NCBI RefSeq assembly: GCF_030272615.1
Contig: NC_081412.1
Coordinates: 673,457,823 to 673,521,822, forward strand
From: Cryptomeria japonica
Taxonomy: Eukaryota; Streptophyta; Pinopsida; Cupressales; Cupressaceae
Direction of reading: 5' to 3'
Length of the DNA: 64,000 nucleotides
Shown: in pieces, positions 46,446 through 58,129 of the stretch
Numbering within the stretch: position 1 is the stretch's first letter
How the letters are laid out: every line of letters begins with the position of its first letter
Position numbers and translations under genes: made by a program
Notes under the pieces: model-generated
Databases searched by the model: none
The model's input: the letters and a program-made list of their open reading frames with translations, nothing else
Told to the model about the DNA's origin: nothing

Positions 46446-49400
46446 TCAAGTTTCTACTAGAGTGATAGAAACCTCTAATCTCTCTCTAAGGTACTCAAAT
46501 GATTCTTTAGGCAAAGGTTTACTAAAGATGTCTACAATTTTCTCTTTAGCGTTCAGATAAACCAGTCTAACTTCATTTGCTTCCACCTTTTCTTTCAAGA
46601 AAATGTATTTGATAGATATGTTCTTTGTCTTAGAGTGGAATACCGGATTCTTGGATATGTCTATAGCAGTAGAGTTATCACAATGAATAACTATGAGCTC
46701 ATTACAATTTAATTTTATGTCCTTTAACATTTTCTTCATCCATAGAACTTCTGTACAGTTAGTAGCAGTAGCAACATACTCAGCTTCAACAGTAGATAAG
46801 GAAGTACATGACCGATTCTTGTTGATCCATGAAATAAGTTTCTTTCCAAGAAACAAAGTTCCACCAGAAGTTCTCTTCTGGTCATCAACATCTCCTACCC
46901 AATTTACATCTCTATATGCACATAAAGTAAAGTCATCATCTTTAGGATACCACAAACCATATTCAAATGTTCCTTGCAAGTACCTAAAAATCCTTTTCAC
47001 TGCACTTTCATGACTTTCTCTATGATCACTTTGATATCTTGATGCAATGCAAACTACATTCATTATATCCTGTGTAGTCTGAGTCAAATATAGTAGACTT
47101 CCAATCATAGACTTATATCTTGTAGGATTTACCATTGCCAATTCATCTTTCTTTTTTAGTTTATCACTTGTAACCATTGGAGTACTAACCGGTTTATAAT
47201 TTTCAAGACCAAATTTCTTCAACAATTCCATAGCATACTTAGTTTGATAGATGAAAATACCTTTATTAGTTTGAGTAATATGCAAACCTAAGAAGAATCT
47301 CATTTCCCCAATCATAGACATCTCAAATTCATTTCTCAAATTGTTAGAAAATTTAATGAACAACTTATCCTCACCTCCAAAAATGATATCATCAACAAAC
47401 ACCTCAATAATCAGTATATCATCATCAGTGACTTTAGAATATAGATTACTGTCAGCATTACCTTTAGTGAAATTGAGCTTTAAAATATATTTATCCAATC
47501 TTGCATACCAAGCTCTAGGTGCTTGTTTTAATCCATATAAATCTTTCTTTAACTTGGAAACCATGTTTTTATCATTTGAAAGTGAAAATCCATCAGGTTT
47601 TTCAATATAAACTTCCTCATCAAGATCCCCATTTACAAAAGCACACTTAACATCCATCTAATAAACCTTATAGTTTTTATGTGCAGCATAGGCAAGAAAT
47701 AATCTTATAGCTTCAATCCCAGCTATAGGTGCAAAGGTTTCATCATAATCAATTCCTTCCTTTTGAGAATATCCTTTACAAACCAATCTATCTTTATTCC
47801 TCACTACTTTTCCAACTTCATTCACTTTATTCCTAAAAACCCATTTAGTTCCAATAAAATTCTTATTTTTAGGCCAGGGAACTAAAGTCTCTGTGTTATT
47901 CTTTTCTATCTGATCTAATTCTTCTTCCATAGCTTTCATCCAAAATTCATCTTTACATGCTTCAATTACTGATACTAGTTCTATTTGAGAGATTAAACAT
48001 ACCTCATAAGCTATCAGTCTTCTTCTTGTCATCACTCCTTTGTTCTTATCCCCAATGATTTGATCTTATGAATGATTCAACCTTACATACCTAGGAGTCT
48101 TTTGATTTTATGTTCCTCTTCCCTGATCTTGAGTTACTATTGAATTTCTTGATACTGCCAAAGTAACTAGTTCAACATTCTATTCTGGTATAGGTGTTAC
48201 TAGTTCAGTTATGATCATTTCTACTACTAGTTCTTTCTCATAAGATCTTATTTGACTTCTATTATGCTCATCCACCTTGACAATAGTGCTCTCCATAATT
48301 CTCTGCAATATTTTATTATGAAATCTATATGCTTTGCTTTCATTTGAATAACCAAGAAATATTCCTTCATCACATCTAGGATCAAATTTTCTAGTTAAAT
48401 CATCTCTTTTGATATAACATTTACTACAAATATTCTGAAGTACTTAACTATAGGTGTATTACCAAACCATAACCCATGAGGTGTCTTACCGGTTTCTTCT
48501 TTCATATGAACTCTGTTGAATTTATAAATTGTTATGCTTACTGCTTCTCTCCAGTAGATATGAGGTATATTAGCTTCCATCATCATTGTTCGAGCAGCAT
48601 CCAAGATAGTTATGTTCTTTATTTCCACAACTCCATTCCGGTGAGGTGTCTGAGGAGCAGAAAATTGTCTCCTGATGCCATGCTTCTCACAAAAGTTATT
48701 AAACTCACCAGATGTGAATTCTCCACCATGATCTTACCTTAAGAACTTAATATTAAATACTATCTTAGTCTCAACCTTAGCTTTAAATATTTTGAACTTT
48801 TCAAAAGCCTCACATTTCTCCATTAAAAAAGTAACCCATATCATTATAGAATAATCATCAATGATTAGCATAAAATATCTATCACCTTGAACACTTTTGA
48901 TTCTAGCAGGACCACATAAATCAGTATGAATAAGATCAAGAACATCATTAGATTTATCTCATATACTCTTAAAAGAGGTTGTAACATGTTTTTCCATTTG
49001 ACATTCCTTACATACTGGATTATAGGGCTTCACAATCTTAGGTATATCTCTAACTGCCTTAATTGAACTAATCTTTACAATGCAATCAAAACTCACATGA
49101 CATAGCCTCTTATGCCAAAGCCAACTCTCATCAATTTGTGTAACCAAACATGCCTTCTCATCGGAACTCAAATGGAAGATATTACCTTTTGTCTATGTAC
49201 CGCTAGCAATCTCCAATCTAGATCTATTAATGATCTTGCATTTTCCATCCTTTAATTGTAATTTAAATCCCTTATCCACCAACTATCTTATACTCAAAAT
49301 ATTATGCCTTAAACCTTCAATATAATAAACATTATCAGTATTGTGCTTACCATCTAATGATATATTTCCTCTTCCTTTGATCATGCATGTTTTTTCATCT

Positions 49401-50400
49401 CCAAATCTAACCAGACCACCATCAAATTCTTCCAAACAGAGAAACTTCCTTTTATCTCCAGTCATATGATGTGAACATCCACTATCAATTACCCATTCAT
49501 CCTTATCTTCAATTTTAGCATCAAGGGCCTTTTCTTTAGATACTTTCCCTTCCAGTACCGGGTCATCTTCCTTGATAGCTAGAAATATCCATTCCTTTCC
49601 ATTACCGAAACAATTAACAGAGTCTTGTACCGGTTCATCATCAGAATCAGTCACACCTTCCTCATCAACAAAGTAACATGATTTGTCTATGTTTCTCTTG
49701 TACTTATTCTTGTTCTCATATTAAGGGTTAGGCTTAAAAGATCTTCTAACTCTTTCTTCAAATCTTGAATTCCTTTCAGGACATCTAGATACAAAATGAC
49801 CTATCTTATTACATGCAATACATTTAAAGGGTGATTTTCCTTCATACTTACTTCACACTGGTCCTTTAGGTACTCTTCTAGAAAATAGGGCTTCAAGTTT
49901 GTCAAATTCTTCATCTTCCCTCTTCATATCTTCCAATTCCTTTACATATAAAACTTTCCAATCTTTCTTGCCGGTTGATGATGTAGATGCATGAAAAGTA
50001 GGTTTAGACTTCACAGCTCCAGAAGGTCCAAATTCTTCAAGCTCAAAAGTAGATAATTTCCTAACCAAGGTATCCCTATTGATAGAAGTGTTTTCCATTG
50101 TTCTCAACTCATTAATTCCAGTAACCTTCATCTTATAAGCCAGTGGTAAAGCTCTTAGAACTTTAGAAACTATATCATCTTCGCTCAAAGATCCACCATA
50201 ACATTGAATTCCCATGACAATTTCATTTACCCTTTCCATAAATGTAACTTAATCCTTTCATCTTCATCCATCTTCAAATTTTCATATCTCACCCCGTAAC
50301 CATCAAGTTTAGCAATCTTAATAGTAGGGTCACCTTCATTTGGAGTGTCCACTTTGTCCCATATAACCTTTCTAGTTGATTTGTCAGTTAATCCCATTAT
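46446..50400 (-). pseudogene. gag-pol of copia 2, 5'-truncated
   Basis: On the - strand gag enters at GLTDKSTRKVIWDKVDT and continues in one frame through MERVNEIVMGIQCYGGSLSE. Protease follows with VIDSGCSHHMTGDKRKF, whose D-S-G is intact (unlike copia 1). Integrase has WHKRLCHVSFDC, a CKECQ pair and HIYWREAVS. After a frameshift between 48395 and 48035, RT has DRLVCKGYSQKEGIDYDETF, MDVKCAFVNGDLDEEVYIE, YGLKQAPRAWYARLDKYI and FVDDIIFGG. RNase H has YRDVNWVGDVDD (first Asp kept, second changed to Asn), STVEAEYVA and HCDNSTAIDISKN, and ends FSKPLPKESFEYL before the stop at 46446. The open stretch 47657-46446 is 403 codons, the longest in the window. Confidence 0.92.
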
Positions 50401-51882
50401 GTTCTACAAGACCAAGTTTAACAGTGATGGGAGTGTTGAAAGACACAAGAAAAGATTAGTTGTTAAAGGCCTCACATAGAAGTATGGAATTGATTATGAA
50501 GAGACATTTGCACCAGTAGCAAGACAAGAGATCATTAGAATTCTGATTTCATTAGCAGCTCAAAAGAAGTGGAGCATAAATCATATGGATGTGAAAAGTA
50601 CCTTCTTGAATAGGTACTTAGAAGAGGAAGTATATGTGGTGCAAGCACAAGGTTTTGAAGTGGATGGAAAAGAGAATCATTTCTATAGGTTGAAGAAGGC
50701 TTCGTATGGCCTCAAGAAAGCACCAAGAGTGTGGTATGCTAGGATTGATGGATACTTTTAGGAGAATGGCTTCCATAAAAGTAAGAGTGATCCTACCCTT
50801 TACTACAAACAAGAAGGTACTGATATTCCAATCATAAGTTTGTATGTTGATGATCTATTGTATATGGGTAGTAGTTCTAAGATGAAAGATGAATTCAAAG
50901 TTGCTGTGATGAATGAATTTGAGATGAAAGATCTTGCTCTCATGAAATATTTTCTAGGAATGGAGGTTTATCAAAGTAAGGATGTGATTTTCATTTATCA
51001 AACAAAGTATGCACATGATATGCTGAAGAAATTTGATATGACTGATTGTAACCCTTCCTCCACACCAAGTGCTCATGGAGTTCCGTTGTGTAGAAATGAT
51101 GGTGTTGATTTAGTTGATGAGACAACTTACAAAAGTATAGTGTGGAGCTTGATGTTTGTAACCCACACAAGGCCTGATACTGCCTATTCAGTTTCACTTG
51201 TTTCAAGGTATATGAAAAATCCATCAGAAATATATATGAAAGCAATGAGGAGAATTTTGAGGTATGTGAAAGGGACTTCAAATTTTGGTATTAATTACTA
51301 CTCTTCTAAAAAGTTCAATCTTGTAGGCTTTAGTGATTCAAATTGGGGAGGTAGTATGGATGATCATAAGTCCACATCTAGAAATTGTTTCTCTTTTGGT
51401 ACTTGTTTGATTACATGGAGCTTGAAAAAGAAAAGCATTATTTCCCTCTCGTCCATAGAAGAAGAGTATGTTGCAATTACCTTAGCAGGTACACAAGCTC
51501 TCTGGCTCATAATTTTTTTTTAAAGAAATTGGAGAAAATCAAATTCAACCTATGGTGATTTATTGTGACAATGTGAATGCCATTAAATTAACAAAGAATC
51601 CAGTTCATCATATTAGAAAAAAGCATTTTGACATGAAATATCACTTCATTCGGGATTTGGTATAGAAGACGGAAGTTGAATTGAAGCACATCAACACTCG
51701 GGATCAATTAGCAGATATCTTCACCGAAGCAGGTGTGAAAGCTCAGTTTTTGGCACTCTGAGATAAGATTATAAGCCCTCTCGGCATCAAGGGGGAGTAT
51801 GAAGATAAGTGATGATGTTGTTCGGTTAGGAAGCTCCAACATGCATACACCATCATGCACCAATAAAAGAATAGTCATGCTT
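50400..51882 (+). mobile_element. Copia fragment of another lineage (copia 3): RT, RNase H and start of 3' LTR
   Basis: Opens within RT at about 50400 and ends at 51882, where a chromovirus LTR is inserted (flank TGCTT 51878-51882). After pol a single PPT, CAAGGGGGAGTA (51788-51799), is followed by the presumed LTR start TGAAGATAAG at 51800, of which about 83 bases remain. The protein differs clearly from the other copias and only one purine tract is seen, so it is not from the Sirevirus-like clade. Confidence 0.85.
50402..51780 (+). pseudogene. Reverse transcriptase-RNase H of copia 3
   Basis: The frame opens with FYKTKFNSDGSVERHKKRL, a stop, then KYGIDYEETFAPVARQE, MDVKSTFLNRYLEEEVYV, YGLKKAPRVWYARIDGY, another stop, and SLYVDDLLYMGSSSKM with the catalytic YVDD at about 50862-50873. 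From 50840 the frame is open for 227 codons to 51523. It includes YFLGMEVYQSKDVIFIYQ, TRPDTAYSVSLVSRYM and RNase H with FSDSNWGGSMDDHKST and ISLSSIEEEYVAI. After 51523 a run of extra T shifts the frame, and the RNase H end (CDNVNAIKLTKNPVHH) is read in another frame. N-terminal domains are missing. Confidence 0.9.
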
Positions 51883-52217
51883 TGTAATGCCCCACCAGGA
51901 ACCCTAAAGGAAAACAATGCTACAAGGCAAGTAAAGGGTGAAATAATTTTTTTTTAAAAGATTAAGTGCATTAATTACTACATTGCATGTTTAATAACAT
52001 AAGAGGAAGTCTAACAAATGAAATCCTCAAGGGTTACAAACAAAGATTACTTCATAACATTAACAACATCATAATGTTAATCCAATTACCCATCTAATTA
52101 GGGAAATCCATTGCAATTAATTAAATCATATTCATAAACTGAATTTCACATTGAAATATTTAAAGTGATATAATATATTTATTTTCAATGAAGTATTTAA
52201 ACATAAGAATAAAGATA

Positions 52218-53075
52218 ACTGAAATAACATCCATTCAACTGGATTAAGATAATACTATTCAATAATTACATGGCTTCCAATAGTACAAAAGAAATACATA
52301 AAATTACAATACCAAGGTTACATAGTTTACCGATACAATGACCACATGGGTCTAAGAGGTACAATAATCACAAATATGAGCTAATACATGAATCACAAAC
52401 CAAAGATACACCAATGAAGCCAATCCTCACATGAAGGTATGAACCAGAATATCTGATCGGAAGTGGCACTACCACCCGACCATGTGATCCCAAAATGGAA
52501 CCACCCCACCGTCCTAGGAGATAGCAGAAGACCCTCAAGAAAGAAAAATAGGACAAGTACAACAGTACAACATGAATCCACTATACTCATGTGCAACGAC
52601 TCACAAAATACTAGTGACCCTAAAGAGAGAGTGTCATCCATTCAACTGAAATAACATCCATTCAACTGGATTAAGATAATACTATTCAATAATTACATGG
52701 CTTCCAATAGTACAAAAGAAATACATAAAATTACAATACCAAGGTTACATAGTTTACTGATACAATGACCACATGGGTCTCAGAGGTACAATAATCAGAA
52801 ATATGAGCTAATACATGAATCACAAACCAAAGATACACCAACGAAGCCAATCCTCACATGAAGGTATGAACCAGAATATCTGATCGGAAGTGGCACTACC
52901 ACCCGACCATGTGATCCCAAAATGGAACCACCCCACCATCCTAGGAGATAGCAGAAGACCCTCAAGAAAGAAAAATAGGACAAGTACAATAGTACAACAT
53001 GAATCCACTATACTCATGTGCAATGACTCACAAAATACTAGTGACCCTAAAGAGACAGTGTCATCGCATGGCTTA
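52218..53075. repeat. 427-base tandem duplication inside 3' LTR
   Basis: Two units (52218-52640 and 52645-53067) start AACTGAAATAACATCC and end GTGTCATC. They differ by only a few bases. The 5' LTR has one unit (about 61394-61812). The duplication therefore arose after insertion, or before it in only one LTR. Confidence 0.9.
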
Positions 53076-54079
53076 AGATGGTTACTCTAGGTAGGCCTCC
53101 ATAGGTCTCGGCCCCCATCCTAGGTTATCCTGGTAACATTTTCCAAACCACCAGCTCCATCTAAGCATCATGCAGACCCTACCAACCTTTCATGAAGACA
53201 AGGTGGTAAGCTTGCCATTACATGCCTTCCCACTACACCTTGATCCTATACGAGCACTCAACCATGTGCGGAGTGCAATATCTTAATTAACATTATAACT
53301 ACCCACCCCCTAATCAATTTTTTAGATTATCAGTTATTAACTAACTTTTGATGGGTTATCCTACCAACCACTTTGGGTGGGGCCCCCGCTTGAAACCCAC
53401 TCTCTCATAGGACACTAATAGGTACGGTCTCCCTACGAGAACCCTTTGGTGAAACTGACAGCCATATCTAATCCTGACAAAATACAGGTGAAGAATACAC
53501 CAATCAATAACCCAAGATTGACCATTGGAACATAACAGACAAGAGATCACATCAATAGGGTTACACAACTACAACTAAAAAATAGGGTATAGCAACTATT
53601 ACGACATGATGAAAACTCAAAACCAGAATTTCAATGCAAATAAGCTTGACCAAAAATACCATTTACACTAAGGATCCTAATACAAGAAATCTTTTTTTTT
53701 AAACAGTCAAAAGCATTAAATACTTGTAATTATCGATATCCAAGAAATATAGAAAATAAGACAAGGTAGGTAAAAGAGATTCAGAGTCATCATTTGTCTA
53801 ATAAGGCTAAAATTACCCACATTTAAGGAATTAAGAATACCCCCCAACATATATATTGATGATTAATTATAAATAAAACCAATTATATGCTTTCATGAAA
53901 TAAAATAAATTCTGAATTAATTATATATATAATAATATAATATACATATATGAATATATATTCATCAAATATATACCATATAAATATATCACATTAAAAT
54001 ATATAAATTAAAACGTTAAACTAATATTCACAATATACTCTAATTCTCAAACATGAAATATCATAACTTAAAAAAAAAC

Positions 54080-54101
54080 TATATATATATATATATATTT
54101 A
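54080..54101. repeat. Short TA run in 3' LTR
   Basis: A run of about nine TA units. The same place in the 5' LTR (62818-62901) has about 42. Confidence 0.8.
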
Positions 54102-54179
54102 TTTATTAAACATAAAAATAAAAATCCAAATCACAACTTACTACAGGCATGCAAAAGGGAAAGGAAAATGCAATGTCTG

Positions 54180-54365
54180 CTTGGTAGCTTTGCTACCATA
54201 TGGTAGCATGCTGCCATACGGTGGCATTGCTACCCGTAAGGGAGCCCTGCTACCATATGGTAGCACTGCTACCTTAGGGTAGGAGCTGCTACCTTACGGT
54301 AGCACTGCTACCATATGGTAGAACTACTACTATATGGTAGCTTTGCTACCGCTGGTAGTAGGCTA
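54180..54365. repeat. Palindromic minisatellite GCTACCATATGGTAGC
   Basis: About ten units of roughly 17 bases. The core GCTACCATATGGTAGC is its own reverse complement, with variants such as CTTACGGTAGC and GCCATACGGTGGC. In the 5' LTR only about two units remain (62978-63014). Confidence 0.88.
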
Positions 54366-55210
54366 CGACCCCTAATAAATTTTTTTTTTTAAACAAAGAT
54401 TATTAAAATCTCAACTCCAGCACTCTGAGAAAACAGAGTCCAATAAAACCACATAATTATTTTTAAAAAATAGGAATAAAACTATAACCCCCCTAAATAA
54501 TTACTGGCAAAGAAATATACCAGAAAACTCCAATCTTTGAGACAAAATAGAGATTGGGAAAAACACCAAATCCCAAACAATTTCTTTCAGAAAGCCAAAT
54601 TGGTTGAAAACTAAAAGATTGGCAATCCCCAATAGAATTTTTGGGCCAAAACAAGAATGGAGGAAGAGGAATTTTAACTCAGAATTCCTACAAATTTTGA
54701 AACTACCAGGAAGGAAATTATTAATTGGAAACACAAGAGGGAAATTTTGACAAAATTTTTGCCAGCATAACTCCCCCAATTTCACAATTTAAAAACTACA
54801 ACATACAGAAAATCAAATTCCATCCATAAACAAAAATGGAAGAATTGATTTTAAACAAAAACATAACATGAAATAATCCACAGAAAAAGATTGGAGATGC
54901 ATTTTTAATCAATAATGGACTGAGATTCACATTAAATCTCATAACAACTATTTCAAAACAACTGCAATCATTTAACCAATTTTTCACACAACATACAGAA
55001 GAAAGGGGAAGAAATATAATTTTTTTTGTAAACAAAACAAGGTAGAGGCTATCCAACCTGTGAAGCTTTCTCGGAAGCAATTTGTGGAAGAGCTTCAATC
55101 CTGCAACTAGATTTCCAAACCAAATCCTTCTTCCAAGCAATCTCAATATTTTGCCTTCTCCAAAAATATGCATCCTCTTCCCGTGAACACACAGGAATAA
55201 ATAGAAAAAA

Positions 55211-55342
55211 ATTTCAACCTAAAATTTTAGGTTGAAATGTTTCATCATCCAATCACAATTTCAATAATAAAAAAATATTTCAGCCTAAAATTTTAGGTTG
55301 AAATGTTTCATCATCCAATCACAATTTCAATAATAAAAAAAA
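55211..55342. repeat. 66-base tandem duplication carrying a 28-base perfect palindrome
   Basis: The palindrome at 55211-55238 has arms ATTTCAACCTAAAA and the exact reverse complement with no spacer. The second unit (55277-55304) has one mismatch. The 5' LTR has one unit (63883-63910). Confidence 0.88.
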
Positions 55343-56334
55343 TACTTTTCTAATTTCCTTCAAAAATGTAAATGGGAATTTCATTTTTTTTTTAAATTCA
55401 TTTCTTTCTCCATGGTATTTAATTAACTTTTCTAAAAAGTGAAAAAACCAATAATTAAGCCCTATTTTCATTTTTTTTAAAAATCTAAAAGACAATAGCA
55501 TGCACTTAACTTTATTTATTTTTATTTTTTTCTACTTGGTTTAAATATGGTCACTTTTCCAATATAATGCAATTATTAATTTAAATTTAATAACTTCATT
55601 CAATTAACTAAGTCCATAACACAAAGGCATAATAATAGATAAATTAATTATACCAACTATGAAATGATGCCATAAACTCAAATAAATAATCGAACCCACT
55701 AGGGCATGCAAATCGAGAAAACCACATGAAGACTAAAAAAGTCAAATGAACAAGACTCAACGGTTGAACAAACAAAAAGGACGACCAACTGACGACACTC
55801 AATGAGTAAACTGAGGGTAAGAATTATGGTCAACAACTATCTCCTCTACTCTCATCGGACAAATAAGGCATGCTTAGAGCTATGAAGCCAGGTGGAGATG
55901 ATATCCCATACCTACTCGATACTTGTACCTACAATTTCTCGCATCATTGAACCACACATGCATATATACAAATATAGAATACTTAACACACACACTGATG
56001 GAGGAGAATCGTGACGTTCCATATCTCACCGAAGTGAGTGAAGGAAAATCATCCCCTCACATCCAATACACTTGCAAACATGCAACATATAAATAACACA
56101 TCACATATGTAAGGTAAAAGTGTCAATCCATGACAATAATCCATAAAAAATAGCATTAAAATAGCATTAATCATAAGTACTGAAATATTGTAATAAATCA
56201 TACATCACATATCCAATTAAAGCATGAAATAATATCAAATAAGTCTGAATAAAGTATAGCAGTAATGTAACAACTGAAAAGTCAACTGTAGAAAAATATA
56301 AGTCTAACAAGTTCGATCGAGAAGGGGTACTACA

Positions 56335-56351
56335 TTCTCCCCCCCAAAACT
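56335..56351 (-). other. Polypurine tract of chromovirus
   Basis: TAGTTTTGGGGGGGAGAA on the - strand directly precedes the 3' LTR start at 56334. Confidence 0.85.
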
Positions 56352-57530
56352 AGGATTACTTTTGGAAGCCTCAAATAGATAAGAATAGATCTCTCTCATC
56401 TTCGCTGCATCCTCCCAAGTCATCGAGGTCTCATCATTTGGGTCCCATAGGACCCTTACCTAGTCGATGGTATGATCCCTAAGGGTCAAATCTCGACGCT
56501 GAAGAATGCACACAGGCTCCATGGAAAGATGCCTATCCTCAACCCGCAAAGTGTTCCAATCAAGAACATGTGTCACATTAGAATGATAAGGTTGAAGAAA
56601 TGAAACATGAAAGACATCGTGGATGCGAGATAGACTCAGTGGCAATGCAAGACGGTCGCCAACAAAAAACTGACGATCTACTCTATGAGAATTTGCATAT
56701 TTCTTCTGCCTATCTTGTGCAGCTACCAAATGCTCATGAATCTGATTAACCTGCTACTCCATCTCTCGAAGGATATCCAGTCCTATATGCACCCTGTCCT
56801 CTAATTGATCCCAACTCAAAGTAAGACAAGGATGACCATACAATTTTTGGAAAGGAGACATACCTATGGAGCTATGATATCCATTGATATAAGAAAAATC
56901 CACTAGATAAGTATAATCCTCCCAGCATTACTGTTGGTCCATAACATACATGCGAAGCATGTCCTCCAAAACTTGAATCACATGCTTAGTCTAACCGTCA
57001 ATCTTTGGATGATAAGCTGAACTAAAGTTCAACTGAGTCCCCAAAGCATGATGAAGTGAGGTACATAATGCTAATGTGAAGACATGATCTCTATCAGAGA
57101 TGATCTACCTTGGGATCCTATGCAACCTCACCACATCTTCTAAGAAAACCTGAGCCACCACTACTACCGTATAGGAAGCTTGAATAGGAACAAAATGAGC
57201 AACCTTGGTCAACCTATCAACAATGACTATGATGGCATCATGATGATGCAAAGAAACAGGTAACCCAACAATGAAATCCATGGAAATACTGTCCCATTTC
57301 CAATAGGGTACTTTATTAGGATGTAAAAGCCCTGCCAAGTGTTGATGCTCTGCCTTCACCCGCTGACATTCAAAAAACTTCAAAACAAAATCAGAAATGT
57401 CACATTTCATACTAGCCCAATGATAAATCTGCCTAAGATATGCATGCATCTTCTTGACACTTGGATGTGCTGAATAAGGTGTACGATGGGCCTCAGTCAT
57501 GATCAAAATGTGAAGACCCTCAAAAGGAGG
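56345..57530 (-). pseudogene. Integrase and chromodomain of chromovirus
   Basis: On the - strand, in one frame with stops, integrase starts with HRTPYSAHPSVKKMHAYL and FFECQRVKAEHQHLAGLL; the first Cys of the usual C-x-x-C pair is Phe. The core has WDSISMDFIVGLPVSLHHHD (first Asp) and IISDRDHVFT (second Asp). The position of the catalytic Glu reads Lys (TKHVIQVLEDML). The C-terminus has DRLALPLSLSRIHDVFHVSF. The chromodomain-like tail reads EPVCILQRRDLTLRDHTID, a stop, then VRVLWDPNDETSMTWEDAAK, ending next to the PPT. A terminal chromodomain is the defining feature of chromoviruses and is thought to steer insertion to heterochromatin. Confidence 0.88.
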
Positions 57531-57539
57531 TACATAGAT

Positions 57540-58124
57540 CTAACCAAGATGACGAAGAAGACCATCTGCCTCAAGGATATAACCAGAATGTCTACCCTCT
57601 AATGGCCTTCTGGACTCCATCATGGCTCTAACATCTTGATACCAAGTATCATGAGGAAGAACTCCAAGAATTCTCTCTCTTAAGTCCACTCTAAGGGACA
57701 ATGCTAAAATATCATGCCACCTAAGACTCAAACCATATGCCACTACATTCTCTTTCCCCTGAATATATCGAACCTCAAAATCATACTCGCAAAGAAATTC
57801 CATCCATCTTTATTATCGAGTATTCAAGTTCGACTGCGTGAAGATATACTGCAAACTGTGGTGATCACTATGCAGCTCAAACCGACGCCCTAACATAAAA
57901 TGTCTCCATCTAACCAACGCATGCACTACAACTGTCAAATACAAATCATGAACTGGATGGTTCAACTCATGGTCCTTGAGTTTGTGATACTCATAGGCAA
58001 CCACAGGTCCATCCGGCATAAGCACTGTACCTATACCTTCTAAAGAGGCATCTGTGCATACCATAAAATCTCTGGATGGATCAGGGACTACCAAAATTAG
58101 AGCACTCACAAGGAGTTCCTTCAA
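57540..58124 (-). pseudogene. RNase H of chromovirus
   Basis: On the - strand the frame runs DFMVCTDASLEGIGTVLM (first Asp), DHELNHPVHDLYLTVVVHAL (the catalytic Glu of YPVHDLELLAV-like motifs reads Tyr-Leu), FELHSDHHSLQYIFTQ (Asp) and FEVRYIQGKENVVAYGLS (final Asp position reads Tyr in the N-V-V-A-Y context). Two catalytic positions look lost. One stop separates two open pieces in the same frame, the same frame as integrase. Confidence 0.85.
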
Positions 58125-58129
58125 GGTAC

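Larger units (their letters stand above)
44872..50400 (-). mobile_element. Sirevirus-like copia on - strand (copia 2), 5'-truncated
   Basis: On the - strand it runs from the middle of gag (50400) through protease, integrase, RT and RNase H to the pol stop (46446), four purine tracts and a 3' LTR (44872-46092). The 5' LTR, primer site and gag N-terminus are missing at a sharp junction with another copia on the opposite strand. Protein similarity to copia 1 is high throughout, so it belongs to the same clade. Left flank CATGT (44867-44871) has no partner to check because of the truncation. Confidence 0.9.
51883..56334 (-). repeat. 3' LTR of chromovirus
   Basis: On the - strand it runs from TGTAGTACCCCTTCTCG (56334) to GGGGCATTACA (51883), 4452 bases. 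It matches 61061-64000 of the 5' LTR over the part present. Differences include a 427-base tandem duplication, a longer palindromic-word array (54180-54365) and a 66-base tandem duplication (55211-55342), all absent or shorter in the 5' LTR. ORFs inside have no recognisable product. Confidence 0.93.

Noticed and set aside
54180-54365. CRISPR-like array of short repeats
   Set aside because: Units are back to back with no spacers, self-complementary and inside a plant LTR.
54501-55173. Two - strand ORFs of 94 and 125 codons, Phe/Leu-rich, with counterparts at 63137-63845
   Set aside because: They are repeated only because both LTRs contain them; composition is AT-driven and no domain is recognisable. 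Their partial conservation reflects the shared LTR origin.
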